From an uncultured Flavobacteriaceae bacterium (GTDB lineage Bacteria; Bacteroidota; Bacteroidia; Flavobacteriales; Flavobacteriaceae), in the NCBI GenBank assembly GCA_947500445.1, contig CANMSB010000022.1:17851-81850 (forward strand): a DNA stretch of 64,000 nt, read 5' to 3'. A program made the translations under genes and the position numbers. Below the pieces are notes generated by a model. The model made no database searches, was not told the DNA's origin, and saw only the letters and a list, made by a program, of their open reading frames with translations. Each line of letters begins with the position of its first letter. The stretch's first letter is position 1. Positions 35,395-45,600 of this stretch are shown here, piece after piece.

Positions 35395-35412
35395 AACAGG
35401 TTTCTATAAATA

Positions 35413-36612
35413 TTATTGGTCGTCCTTGTCCCATTTGTAATTTTTACGTTCGGCCTGTTTTACTATGGCCCGTAGCATTGCATTCTCCAGTTCACCAGTG
35501 GAGGCTTCCTTTTGATTTTTGGCGATATAGGCATTACGCTTTTCGTTCATTTCCTGTATTTCTTCTTGGATTTTTATTCGTTCCGCTTTTTTGGCTGCGA
35601 TATAGGCTTTTATCTCGGCTTCCGTTTTGTTTTGAAGTGCCTTGGGCAGTTTTTCTTCGGGTAGGTCGGAAAGCACCTCTTCATCATCCGATACGGCATC
35701 TACCAAATCCCACGAAGTATTTTTATAAAGCCCGGAGCTTTTGCTTACCGCTCTTTTAATGGCTACCGCATCTTCCATTTCCATGGCATTTTGATCTTGA
35801 ACGGCCTGTTTTCTCATCCTTTCCTGTCCACTAGTACCATAGGAAACGTAAGTGCCGTTAAGCCTGGTGTTCAGTTTGATGATGATTTCGTCATAAGGCG
35901 TATCGATATGGACTACCTTTCTATTGTGGTCTATGGCCATATATTCGCCCCCGGTTAGGTTTGCCCCGCTTTTCCAATCGGTCTGTACGCCTTGTTCGTA
36001 ATTCCCACAAAATATGGTGTTCACCACCACATCCTTTTCTTTGGCATTGGAAATGGCATCCCGATAATCCAGTTTTCCCTGACTGAATGGTTCGTTACCG
36101 GCAATAAATATCATTTTTAGATTGTCCGGATTTTTTCCCCATTCCAATTGTCTCAAAGACGTCTGTATCACTTCGCCGCAATACTCCTCACCGCCATTGG
36201 TGGTCAGGGAGAACAACTTTTCCGAAATCTCGTCCAAGTCGTTGCTGAAACCCAATACCTGTTGTATGTAGCCTTCTTTTGAAGAAAGATTGTCGTTTCC
36301 GTATTGGTACAAGGCTATTTCCAGTTTTGGTCGAACCTGATTTCCGCATTTGGCGTGGGTAAACTTGTTTACTACATCCCATAACTGGGCCTTCGCCTGG
36401 TTGATCAGGCCGTCCATGCTGTTACTGGTGTCCAATAACAGCGCTATTTTTACGGTGTTGTTATCCGCCTTATCGGTCTCTTCGGTGATTTTTGAGCTTT
36501 TGGCGATCAAAACAGGTTTTGTTTCTTTTTTTGCTATGGTTTCGCAGCCGTAAACGCTGGTAAGACCAAAGGACACTATGGCAAGTGCCAAAATGTAATG
36601 TGAATGTTTCAT
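35413..36612 (-). CDS. VWA-domain lipoprotein
   Basis: 399 aa with a signal peptide and probable lipobox VYGC (Cys23). The von Willebrand A domain (about 53-250) begins KIALLLDTSNSMDGLINQAK, with the MIDAS metal residues Asp61, Ser63 and Ser65, and contains TTNGGEEYCGEVI. The C-terminal third is a charged helical region (KAEIKAYIAAKKAERIKIQEEIQEMN). VWA proteins bind ligands through Mg at the MIDAS; the partner here is unknown. It is 11 bp after the DUF4349 gene, so the two form an operon. Confidence 0.85.
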   Translation of the reverse strand: MKHSHYILALAIVSFGLTSVYGCETIAKKETKPVLIAKSSKITEETDKADNNTVKIALLLDTSNSMDGLINQAKAQLWDVVNKFTHAKCGNQVRPKLEIALYQYGNDNLSSKEGYIQQVLGFSNDLDEISEKLFSLTTNGGEEYCGEVIQTSLRQLEWGKNPDNLKMIFIAGNEPFSQGKLDYRDAISNAKEKDVVVNTIFCGNYEQGVQTDWKSGANLTGGEYMAIDHNRKVVHIDTPYDEIIIKLNTRLNGTYVSYGTSGQERMRKQAVQDQNAMEMEDAVAIKRAVSKSSGLYKNTSWDLVDAVSDDEEVLSDLPEEKLPKALQNKTEAEIKAYIAAKKAERIKIQEEIQEMNEKRNAYIAKNQKEASTGELENAMLRAIVKQAERKNYKWDKDDQ

Positions 36613-36623
36613 AGTTTTAAAAT

Positions 36624-37478
36624 TTAATTTCGATGAAGTAATGTTCGTAGTTTTTGAATGGTCAAAAGACCGATATAAGCTGCCAATAGTATAAAAGTGA
36701 ACAAAGCCATCAACATCAAATAAGTTTCAATGGTCCATTCCAATGCCGTTTTTACACGTTGCAGTATTCCTATTTTAAGGGCCTTTGTTTCGTTAAGGGT
36801 GAACTTTACGGTGCAGAATTCGTTTTCATCGTCGAAATTTCCAAGACTCACCCCTAGTTCTTGCAACTGTTGTTCTATTTCAAGGATTCGATTTTCGAGC
36901 TGCATGTATTCATCTATCCGACCACCTTTTGCCTTTAGGCCGATGAGCGATGCACGTATTTTTTCGAGCGAAGCCTTTTTGGCATTGAGTTCCTTATATT
37001 CATTGGTTTTGTCCTTTTTTGTAATCTGTTTCGACTGTACGGTTCCTATGGTGGTCAAGGAAGCATACAATCGATCGAAATTTTCGGGCGGTACGCCGAT
37101 AACGAGCTTCAGGTTCCGCCGTCCATCATTACCGTTCTTATTTTCGAACTGGATAAGCCCCTCGTATGTTTTGATACTTTCCCTTAGTTCGTTCTCATGA
37201 TCCGTAAATTGGGACGAATGGGAAGCGATGTCCGCAATTTTCTCATATTTCTGGTCGATTTGACCGGACGTGGGGCTTTGATTTCCTTGGTACTTTATAG
37301 AAGCGTAGTTTTTGCGGTGCTCGGTACCAACGGCCTGGGGGATGCTGTTTTCCATAAAGGGACCGGGTACGGGAACCGATCGATATCCATATACCAGACG
37401 AAAGGTAAAAAGGGCCAAGAATCCCATAACGAATAAAAGAACTACTTTTTTAATATGTTTTTTTGATGGTGCGGGCAT
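36624..37478 (-). CDS. DUF4349 membrane protein
   Basis: 284 aa: N-terminal helix (about 11-28), a periplasmic domain with the DUF4349 core RRNLKLVIGVPPENFDRLYASL (about 121-142), a coiled coil (about 160-215, KKASLEKIRASLIGLKAKGG ... ILEIEQQLQEL) and a C-terminal helix (about 255-277). The family is of unknown function, with both ends in the membrane and a coiled coil between. It is the first gene of a two-gene unit with the VWA lipoprotein, suggesting a joint envelope role. Confidence 0.82.
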   Translation of the reverse strand: MPAPSKKHIKKVVLLFVMGFLALFTFRLVYGYRSVPVPGPFMENSIPQAVGTEHRKNYASIKYQGNQSPTSGQIDQKYEKIADIASHSSQFTDHENELRESIKTYEGLIQFENKNGNDGRRNLKLVIGVPPENFDRLYASLTTIGTVQSKQITKKDKTNEYKELNAKKASLEKIRASLIGLKAKGGRIDEYMQLENRILEIEQQLQELGVSLGNFDDENEFCTVKFTLNETKALKIGILQRVKTALEWTIETYLMLMALFTFILLAAYIGLLTIQKLRTLLHRN

Positions 37479-37698
37479 TGTTTTATTTGTTTTGATAATG
37501 AACTCATTTATACGGCTAAACTAGTGGTCAAAAAGTGGTTGGAAAACGAGAAATGAGGGAAGTGTACTTTTGGGTTAGGGAAATGGTCCATTGCGTTCCG
37601 GAAGTCGTCAAAAAGCCTAATTTTAGGACTGTCCATCCCTTAAACGTATTTTTTTGTACCATACAGATCCATTAAGTTTACAGCGTAGGAACCACATT

Positions 37699-39903
37699 AT
37701 GCTCCAGTTAAAACATCTTAGTATTCTCTTTTTTTTATGTGCGGCCACTGGGTTTTCGCAGCGTTCCACAATAGCTAAAATAGAGATCAAAGGATCGGTG
37801 AAAGCCAAGGAAAGCGGTGTTCCCATCAGTGATGTTCAGGTGTCTACCACTTCCGGCACGTATGCCCGTACCGATTTTCTAGGGGCATTCAAGATTATGG
37901 CGGAAGTAGGGGACGAACTGCTGGTCGAAAGCCCAGAGTTCGATACGGTGCGCTACGTTATCAAGGACGGTCAGGAAATCACGATACTGGTGGCTGGCGG
38001 AAGCGAGACCGAACGTAGAAGTAGTTTTAAAAGTGGCGGTAGTAAAGCGCGCGAGCAATTACATCAAAATTATCTGGACTCCGCAAAGTTGTACAAAAAG
38101 GACAACATTAAAAAAAGCATCGATTTTATCACCCGATCCATTGCCGAACTTGGAAAAAGGGCCGATAAAAAACTACTCGCCCGCTCGTTGACCACCTTGG
38201 GCGAAGTGTATCGCTACCATGGACAGCTCGACCTGGCCATTATCAATTTTGAAGACGCTTTGGAAGCCAATAAAACGATCAAAACGGCTCTTTTATTGGC
38301 TAGTGCCTATATTCAGAACGGCGACTATGATTCCGCCAATGCAAGTCTACAGCCCTTAAGGGACATCAAGAACATGGTGCCCTACCAACAAATAGCGTTG
38401 TATGAAAGTTTGGGCGATGCCCAAAAGGGATTGGGCGAAACCGGAAAGTCCGTCGCTTTTTATGAAGAGGGTTTAAAAGTGGCGCGACAAAATCGTATTT
38501 CACCAAAAATGGCCGATCTCAATTCCAAAATTGCGGATGCCTATGCCAAGGGCGACCAAGAAGTGGAGGCGGAGGGTTTTTATCAGAATTCTCTGGAATT
38601 GGCGGCAAAGCAGGCGCCGAAACGGGCCATCCAAGAAAAGGAAAAGGTAGCCGATTTTTACAATTTAAGAAGTCGCTACCCCGAAGAAATACGCATGCGC
38701 AAAAAAAGTTTGGAGGAGCTACGCCAGTTGCCCAGACCAAAAGTTGCCACACAGTCGGCAGTTAGGGAGACCGATACGATCACCGCACAACGTATCAACT
38801 ATAAAATTGCGAATGCCTATATCGCCCAGGACAAATACGATGAGGCGATTCCGTATTTAAAGCGTAGCATAGTGGAGGCCGATGGCGATAACGATTTGAT
38901 CGTTCAAAAGGATGCGACCCGAAAACTCTCCGAAGTGTATGAATATCGGGGCGATTATACCAAGGCCTTTGAAACCTATCGCAACTATACGGCCTTGGTG
39001 GATACCCTTTACATTAGAAAGGAACAAGAGCTTTCCCGGGCCGCACGCTTCAATAGGGAAGTTGCCTCAAAACAGAGTAGGATCGCCGGTTTGGAACAGG
39101 AGCGTGAACTCTCCCAAAGTAAATATGCGTTGGCCGTTACCGAACAGCAATTGGCGGAGGAAAGTTTTAAACGCCAAAAATGGATCATTTATTCGCTATT
39201 GTTCGGTATTGTTTTTTTAGGCCTGGCGGCGTTTTTTTTCTACCGAAGCAACCAGCAGCAAAAACTTGCCAATAACCTTTTGGCATTAAAATCGCTCCGT
39301 TCCCAAATGAACCCCCATTTTATTTTCAACGCCCTAAATTCGGTGAACAATTATATTGCGAAAAGTGACGAGCGAAGCGCAAATCGGTATCTCAGCGAGT
39401 TTTCTACCTTAATGAGGGCCGTTTTGGAGAACTCTGAGGAAGATTTTATTCCCTTATCAAAAGAATTGGAACTATTGCAGCTATACGTAAAATTAGAACA
39501 TTCCCGTTTTCCGGAAAAGTTCGATTATGATATTGCAATAGACGACCATTTGGATGTTGCCGCTTTTCAAATCCCGCCCATGTTGTTACAGCCGTATATC
39601 GAAAATGCCATTTGGCACGGTTTGCGTTATAAGGAAGAAAAAGGCTTTCTTGATATAGCGTTACGACAGAAAACAAAAGATACCATTGAAATTACCATTT
39701 CGGACGATGGAATCGGGAGAAAGCGATCTGCGGCACTGAAAACGCAACATCAGAAAAAACAGAAGTCCAAGGGAATGGGCAATATTAAAAAGCGTATTGC
39801 CATTTTGAACGATATGTACAAAGATCGCGTAGAGGTCGCCATTTCCGATCTGAATGCGGACGGTTCGGGCACCAAGGTGGTTTTTATGTTGAATCGGAAC
39901 TAA
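37699..39903 (+). CDS. LytS-type sensor histidine kinase with TPR sensor region
   Basis: 734 aa from ATG 37699; the in-frame ATG at 37654 would put 15 polar residues before the signal peptide (HLSILFFLCAATGFSQ). Order: carboxypeptidase-regulatory-like beta domain (about 26-95), several TPRs (about 110-430), coiled coil (about 445-500), one membrane helix (KWIIYSLLFGIVFLGLAAFFF), the LytS kinase motif SQMNPHFIFNALNSVNNY with the phospho-acceptor His, and an HATPase domain (PYIENAIWHGLRYKE, SDDGIGRKR). It is paired with the LytTR regulator 74 bp downstream. Confidence 0.93.
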   Translation: MLQLKHLSILFFLCAATGFSQRSTIAKIEIKGSVKAKESGVPISDVQVSTTSGTYARTDFLGAFKIMAEVGDELLVESPEFDTVRYVIKDGQEITILVAGGSETERRSSFKSGGSKAREQLHQNYLDSAKLYKKDNIKKSIDFITRSIAELGKRADKKLLARSLTTLGEVYRYHGQLDLAIINFEDALEANKTIKTALLLASAYIQNGDYDSANASLQPLRDIKNMVPYQQIALYESLGDAQKGLGETGKSVAFYEEGLKVARQNRISPKMADLNSKIADAYAKGDQEVEAEGFYQNSLELAAKQAPKRAIQEKEKVADFYNLRSRYPEEIRMRKKSLEELRQLPRPKVATQSAVRETDTITAQRINYKIANAYIAQDKYDEAIPYLKRSIVEADGDNDLIVQKDATRKLSEVYEYRGDYTKAFETYRNYTALVDTLYIRKEQELSRAARFNREVASKQSRIAGLEQERELSQSKYALAVTEQQLAEESFKRQKWIIYSLLFGIVFLGLAAFFFYRSNQQQKLANNLLALKSLRSQMNPHFIFNALNSVNNYIAKSDERSANRYLSEFSTLMRAVLENSEEDFIPLSKELELLQLYVKLEHSRFPEKFDYDIAIDDHLDVAAFQIPPMLLQPYIENAIWHGLRYKEEKGFLDIALRQKTKDTIEITISDDGIGRKRSAALKTQHQKKQKSKGMGNIKKRIAILNDMYKDRVEVAISDLNADGSGTKVVFMLNRN

Positions 39904-39977
39904 ACGATTGTTGTTGAGGAGCGAGCATTTATCGGCCCTTGTAACAAAATTGTGAGCGGTTCCCTTAAGAAAATACC

Positions 39978-40706
39978 ATGAAGTTAAAAACGATTTTGGT
40001 CGAGGATGAGGCCAATAGTAGGGAGATATTACGCAATTATTTAAACAAATATTGCCCACAGGTAGATTTGGTCGGGGAGGCCCCGTCTATCGAAAAAGGC
40101 TTGGAGCTCATTTCGAAAAACGATTTGGACCTTGTTTTTCTGGATGTGGAGATGCCTTTCGGAAACGCCTTCGATCTATTGGATAAAGTGCCCGTGCGTA
40201 CCTTTGAAACGGTTTTTGTAACGGCCTATAACCAATACGCCATGGATGCGCTTAACAGTCATGCCGCCTACTATCTTATGAAGCCCATCAATATTGACGA
40301 ATTGATAAAGGCGGTGGAGTATGTTGTGGAGATCCGTTTAAAGGAAGATGCTTTGGAAGAGCGGGTATTGCAACCAAAGTTGAAGGCCGTAGAGGGAAAG
40401 ATCACCCTGCCGCAACAGGATGGATTTCAAGTGCTTAACGTAAAAGATATCCTTTACTGTAAGGCCGACGATAATTACACGGAAATCCATCTTGTCAACA
40501 AAAAAATATTGGTCAGTAAAACGCTAAAATATTTCGAGGGGGCGTTGGCCGATTTTGCTTTCGCCCGAATACATAAATCCTATTTGGTGAACGTTAACGA
40601 GGTGGTCAAATACCGAAAGGGAAAAGGAGGTAGCGTGGTCGTTTCCAGCGGAAAGGAACTTTTGGTTTCCGCCGCAAGAAAAAAGGAGCTATTATCCTAT
40701 TTTTAA
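39978..40706 (+). CDS. LytTR-family response regulator
   Basis: 242 aa: CheY-like receiver (1-120) with acidic pocket VEDEA and phospho-acceptor Asp56 in LVFLDVEMP, then a LytTR DNA-binding domain (about 138-240) with ILYCKADDNYTEIHL and FARIHKSYLVNVNEV. LytTR proteins bind tandem 9-10 bp direct repeats upstream of their targets. Partner of the kinase encoded just upstream. Target genes cannot be told from the window. Confidence 0.95.
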   Translation: MKLKTILVEDEANSREILRNYLNKYCPQVDLVGEAPSIEKGLELISKNDLDLVFLDVEMPFGNAFDLLDKVPVRTFETVFVTAYNQYAMDALNSHAAYYLMKPINIDELIKAVEYVVEIRLKEDALEERVLQPKLKAVEGKITLPQQDGFQVLNVKDILYCKADDNYTEIHLVNKKILVSKTLKYFEGALADFAFARIHKSYLVNVNEVVKYRKGKGGSVVVSSGKELLVSAARKKELLSYF

Positions 40707-40789
40707 AACAACAGATCGGTCATATGTACCCTTCCAATGAAGGAAAATATTGAAGAAACGGGTGTTTTGGCCCGCTAAAAACGAAAAAA

Positions 40790-41299
40790 ATGATTGAAAA
40801 ATCGATTCTTGGCAAATCGCCACAGTTTGGGAAGGGCTGTTTTATCGCCGAAAATGCTACGATCGTGGGGGATGTGGTCATGGGCAATCATTGTAGCATT
40901 TGGTTCAATGCCGTACTACGGGGCGATGTGCATTACATTAAAATGGGCGACAAGGTGAATGTTCAGGACGGTGCGGTGATCCATTGTACGTATAAGAAGG
41001 CGCCTACTACGATCGGCAACAGGGTTTCCATAGGACATAATGCCATAGTGCACGGCTGCACCATAAAGGATGATGTACTCATAGGTATGGGAAGTATCGT
41101 TATGGACGATTGCATTGTGGAGCGGAACAGTATTATTGCCGCAGGGGCCGTGTTGCCCAAAGGAACACATGTGCCCAGTGGCAGTGTCTATGCCGGGGTT
41201 CCCGCAAAAAAAATTAAGGACATCAGTCCCGAACTCAGTGCCGGGGAAGTGCGTCGTATTGCGGAGAGTTATGTATTGTACGCAAGTTGGTACCAATAG
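40790..41299 (+). CDS. Gamma-class carbonic anhydrase-like hexapeptide protein
   Basis: 169-aa left-handed beta-helix protein with hexapeptide repeats (ENATIVGDVVMGNHCSIWFNAVLRGD). The three zinc ligands expected for gamma-carbonic anhydrases are in place: His65 (GAVIHCT), His83 and His88 (SIGHNAIVHGC). Family members may hydrate CO2 or act as acyl/metal-binding scaffolds (YrdA/PaaY group), so activity is not certain. It stands alone, with repeat copy C downstream. Confidence 0.88.
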   Translation: MIEKSILGKSPQFGKGCFIAENATIVGDVVMGNHCSIWFNAVLRGDVHYIKMGDKVNVQDGAVIHCTYKKAPTTIGNRVSIGHNAIVHGCTIKDDVLIGMGSIVMDDCIVERNSIIAAGAVLPKGTHVPSGSVYAGVPAKKIKDISPELSAGEVRRIAESYVLYASWYQ

Positions 41300-41618
41300 T
41301 TTTAACGAAGCTTGCTGCGATGCCATGCCCTTAGAGCGTATATAGGACGCGTACTTGTCTTGGATTTTATAAAAGGGAAACGAACGCTATTTTAAAAATA
41401 GTACATTTGTCGCCGATTACGATTTTATACCATTTCTGATGTTAAATTACGCAAATAAAAACCAGGGATTTTTTGGGTAGGCGAAAAAGAAAATGCAAGC
41501 ATAGCAGTAGCTATGGTTAGCTTTTATTTTGAAGCATACACGGAAAAGAACAATTTTTAAAGGGTAATTTAACATCAGAAATGGTATAAAACGTTAAAGT
41601 GGTATAAAATAACAGCTT
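41300..41618. other. Gene-free stretch between the carbonic anhydrase-like gene and fabD
   Basis: 319 bp without a coding frame. It is mostly filled by repeat copy C (41423-41591) and a trailing solo end GTTAAAGTGGTATAAAA at 41593-41609, directly before the fabD start. I see no clear TAnnTTTG promoter for fabD, so its promoter may lie within or before the repeat. Confidence 0.7.
41423..41591. repeat. Intergenic palindromic repeat, copy C
   Basis: 169 bp. The terminal inverted repeats 41423-41450 and 41564-41591 are identical over all 28 bases (each contains TATACCATTTCTGATG). The centre reads AAGCATAGCAGTAGCTATGG (41497-41516), in which CATAGC and GCTATG are themselves inverted. It shares the central motif and the TA-CCATTT ends with copies A and B but has different sequence in the inner half of the inverted repeat. 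It sits 28 bp upstream of fabD. Confidence 0.9.
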
Positions 41619-42503
41619 ATGAATGCATTTATATTTCCCGGACAGGGCGCACAGTTTGTGGGTATGGGACTCGATCTTTACGAAAAATATCCCCTGGCCC
41701 AAGAACTTTTTGAAAACGCAAATGAAATTTTAGGATTTCATATTACCGATATCATGTTCGAAGGGACCCCTGAGGACTTAAAACAAACCAATGTTACCCA
41801 ACCCGCTATTTTTTTGCATTCGGTAGTATTGAACAAAGTGATGGGCGATGCGATTTCGCCCGACATGGTCGCAGGACATTCGCTGGGGGAGTTTTCGGCC
41901 TTGGTCGCCAACGGAACGCTCGGTTTTGAAGACGGTCTTCGGTTGGTCGCCCAAAGGGCCCAAGCCATGCAAGAAGCTTGTGAAGGGCGTGCGGGTACAA
42001 TGGCCGCTGTTTTGGGCCTGGATGATGCTGTAGTCGAAAAAGTATGTGCCGAAACCCCAGGAACGGTCGTAGCCGCCAATTATAACTGTCCTGGACAGTT
42101 GGTGATATCGGGAGAGATCGATGCGATTGAGAAGGCCTGTGAAACCCTGAAAGCCGCTGGGGCCAGACGGGCGTTATTACTCCCCGTAGGCGGCGCTTTT
42201 CACTCGCCCCTTATGCAGCCCGCACGAGAGGCCCTTTCCAAATCAATAGAAGCGGTAACGTTCCATACGCCTACTTGTCCTATCTATCAAAATGTGAGTA
42301 CGACCGCGGTAAACGATCCGGTCGCCATTAAAGCGAATTTGATAGCGCAATTGACGGCACCCGTAAAGTGGACACAGAGCGTACAACAGATGGTGGCGGA
42401 CGGCGCTACCAAATTTACCGAAGTAGGACCCGGAAAAGTACTTCAAGGCTTGGTACGGAAAATAGCCAAAGAGGTCGAAACCGCGGCAGGGGCTGTCCAG
42501 TAG
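41619..42503 (+). CDS. fabD: Malonyl-CoA:ACP transacylase
   Basis: Cytosolic enzyme that loads malonyl groups onto acyl carrier protein for fatty acid synthesis. 294 aa, normal length. The nucleophile is Ser88 in GHSLGEF, with Arg113 (AQRAQAM) and His195 (GAFHSPLM) in the usual positions, and the start NAFIFPGQGAQFVGMG is conserved. It stands apart from other fab genes here. Repeat copy C lies immediately upstream and may affect its expression. Confidence 0.97.
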   Translation: MNAFIFPGQGAQFVGMGLDLYEKYPLAQELFENANEILGFHITDIMFEGTPEDLKQTNVTQPAIFLHSVVLNKVMGDAISPDMVAGHSLGEFSALVANGTLGFEDGLRLVAQRAQAMQEACEGRAGTMAAVLGLDDAVVEKVCAETPGTVVAANYNCPGQLVISGEIDAIEKACETLKAAGARRALLLPVGGAFHSPLMQPAREALSKSIEAVTFHTPTCPIYQNVSTTAVNDPVAIKANLIAQLTAPVKWTQSVQQMVADGATKFTEVGPGKVLQGLVRKIAKEVETAAGAVQ

Positions 42504-42650
42504 GCGATACCAAGGATTTTATCCGATTATCCGATATTTAAACCGGTAAATAAGGCCGTGGTATTTTTTTTTATTAATATTGTGCCCCATTTTAAGTGAG
42601 AACGCCCTACTAAGCTAGCGATTGAATTCACATAATTCAATAGAATAGCA

Positions 42651-45600
42651 ATGGAATTGAAAAGAAAAATGGATTTCCGGAATAGTGGAAATCGGTACAT
42701 ATTAAAATACGCCCTGTTCCTATCCGTCCTTTTTATCGGGGTCGGTCTACGGGCACAGGTAGTCTCGATATCGGTAGATACGAACACTGCACAGGAAATA
42801 AGCGTAGGGCCTACGGCACCCGTTACCTTTACGGTTTCCAAAAGTGCTACACCCGTTTCCAGCAGCCGCACCGTGTTCTACGAAGTGGTCGGCCAAACGA
42901 CCAACGGCGACGACCATACCTTTTTGAACGGTTTTGTGCTATTACCTGCTGGCGGAGCTACTTCGGAGCAAATTGTGGTGACGATTTTTGATGATGATTT
43001 GGTGGAGGCACGTGAGAATCTTACGATACGTTTACTCAACGGTTCGGGTTACTCCGTAGATCTATTTGCTTCAGAGGCCACCGTGGCCCTTGAAGATAAT
43101 GATGTGGGAACACTCACCGTCGATACCGTTGATGCCGATGCGGACGAGGAAAACTCCGATCAAGGGCGGTTCGTGATACGTTTGGATAAGGAAAACCAGA
43201 CGGGCGCTACAGTGTCCGTTGCATATACGCTTAGCGGTACCGCGACCAATGGCGGGGCACAATCCGATTATACCACAACGGGGCAGGCTACCTTGACCTT
43301 TCCGGCCGGTCAATTTTCAAGGGCCATTAATATTATTCCTGAGGACGATACCGTCGCGGAAGGGGATGAAACCGTAATTTTGACCTTGCAATCGGTGAGC
43401 AGTCCACAGTTTCTTTTGGGGACTCCCAATTCGGGAACGGTGACCATAGCCGATAACGACTGTCCTGCCGGAAGTGCATCACCTACAATCAATGATAATG
43501 AAACGGATTTTTGTGATGTTGCCCAGGTAAATCTGGATGGTTTTGTAGATGAGGTTACTCCCGTTGCATCCAGTTTACGGTGGAGTTTGATTGCCGATCC
43601 GACTACGACCGGTGATTTGTTGGCTTCACCCAATGTGAACCAAGGAAACACCTATTATGCAGTGTATTATTCCGCGTCGGGCGCGTGTTTCAGTCCTACT
43701 TCCCCCGTTACGATTACCTTGGCGGAAACGGAAAGCATCGGAACTGTAAATCAAGGTATTTTTAGTTGTAATACCACCGACTTTGGCGGTGTTACGACCT
43801 TGGATCTCGATACGACCCTGTCCGGCGCGGCTCCGGGAGGTGTTTGGACCTTTGTTACCGGCCCGGAAAATCCAGGGAACATCAATGGGAACAATGTGGT
43901 CAATTTCGATGATGATGACGCTGGGACCTATATCTTTAGGTATACCTTGACCAATGATCCCTGCCCGGAACAAACGATAGAGGTTTCCGTTCCGGTTTCC
44001 AATTGCGAGCCTTGTGATGCCGGAAATGCGGCACCGGCCCTTGACGAAGATGTGCCGCTGATCTTTTGTGATGTCATCGATATCAGTCTGAACGATTATA
44101 CCAATTCCACACCTCCGCCAGGAACGGTATTGCGATGGAGCACCTCCAGACCTGACGAGGATGATATACCTCCGCCAATTCCCGATACGGAAGTGGAAGC
44201 CCCTAATGCGGGAACCTATTTCGGGTATTTTTATGATGCGGCCAATGAATGTGCTAGCCCGGCTTTACGCGTGCAACTGACCAGGAATACAACCCCGGAA
44301 GTAGAGGAGACCAGTGGCGATCAACGATGTGGTACCGGACCGGTGACCCTGACCATTTCGGCAACGGGGAACCCGACCTATAACTGGTATACCTCCCCGA
44401 CCAGTGACACGCCGATAGCGAATGGCAGCGTGTTTACCACCAACCTTTCGCAGACCACCATTTACTATGTAGAGGCTACGGAAAACAATTGCGCCACGCC
44501 ACGGATACCCGTTACGGCCACGATAATAACACAGCCTTCGGCAGGAACCGCTACCGATGCTTCTGCCTGCAGTGTTGCCGCTAACGGACGCTCCTCTATT
44601 GATTTGGACGACCAATTGGTAGGTGAGGACGAGGGTGTTTGGACCATTACCGACGACCCTTCGTCAGGTGCTTTGCAGCTGTCAAATGAAAACGTCGTCG
44701 ATTTTCAAGGGCTGGCCGATGGTACCTATGTGTTCACCTTTACCACAACTGGCGCTCAGGCCCCTTGTACCAATGAGTCGGTCGCCGTTTCCATTTCAGT
44801 GAACGATTGTGATATCGATACCGATTTGGACGGACTGTTCGATGGTCCCGAAGCGAGCTTGGGCACCGATCCCAATAATAGGGATACGGATGGTGATGGT
44901 ATCGACGATGGCGAAGAAGTGGGTGACGATTTGAACAATCCTTTGGATGAAGATGGCGATTCGATTATTGATGCCCTAGAGTCGACCCTAACGGATGCCG
45001 ATAGCGATGGCGTGCCCGATCAATCCGATCCCGCGAACAACAACCCCTGCATTCCCAACAATAACAACGGTCTGTGCGATACCGACGAGGACGGTATTGT
45101 CGACGGCGAAGAGATTACGAACGGCACGGATCCCAACGATGCCTGCGACCCTGATCCGGAAAATGAAAATTGCAATCGGGAAATCGATCTTGAAATCGTT
45201 AAGACCATAGATAACGAAGATGCCACCATTGGCGATACCGTGGTATTTAGGATAACGGTTACCAATTTGTCCGATATTAGGGCCAGGGGCATTCAGGTCG
45301 CCGAGGTTTTGGAAGGCGGTTTCCAGTACGTTTCCCACGAAGCCTCATTAGGCACTTACGACCCCGAATTGGGCCAGTGGGATATTTTTGAGATAGAACC
45401 GGTAGCCGACGCCTTATTGGAAATTACGGTTACGATCGTAACAGGAAGTAGTTACAACAACACAGCGGAGCTATTGCGTTCAGTGCCCAATGATGGGAAC
45501 CCGGATAACGATTCCGCAACGGTCTCCTTGGCCATAGAACGGCCGGAAGGAATCAACCTTGTCCTTGAAAAATCGGCCAGAATAAAAGGGGCTTCTTTGG

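Noticed and set aside
11722..41591. The palindromic elements as CRISPR repeats
   Set aside because: Copies are single, far apart and about 160-185 bp long, with no spacer pattern and no cas genes in the window.
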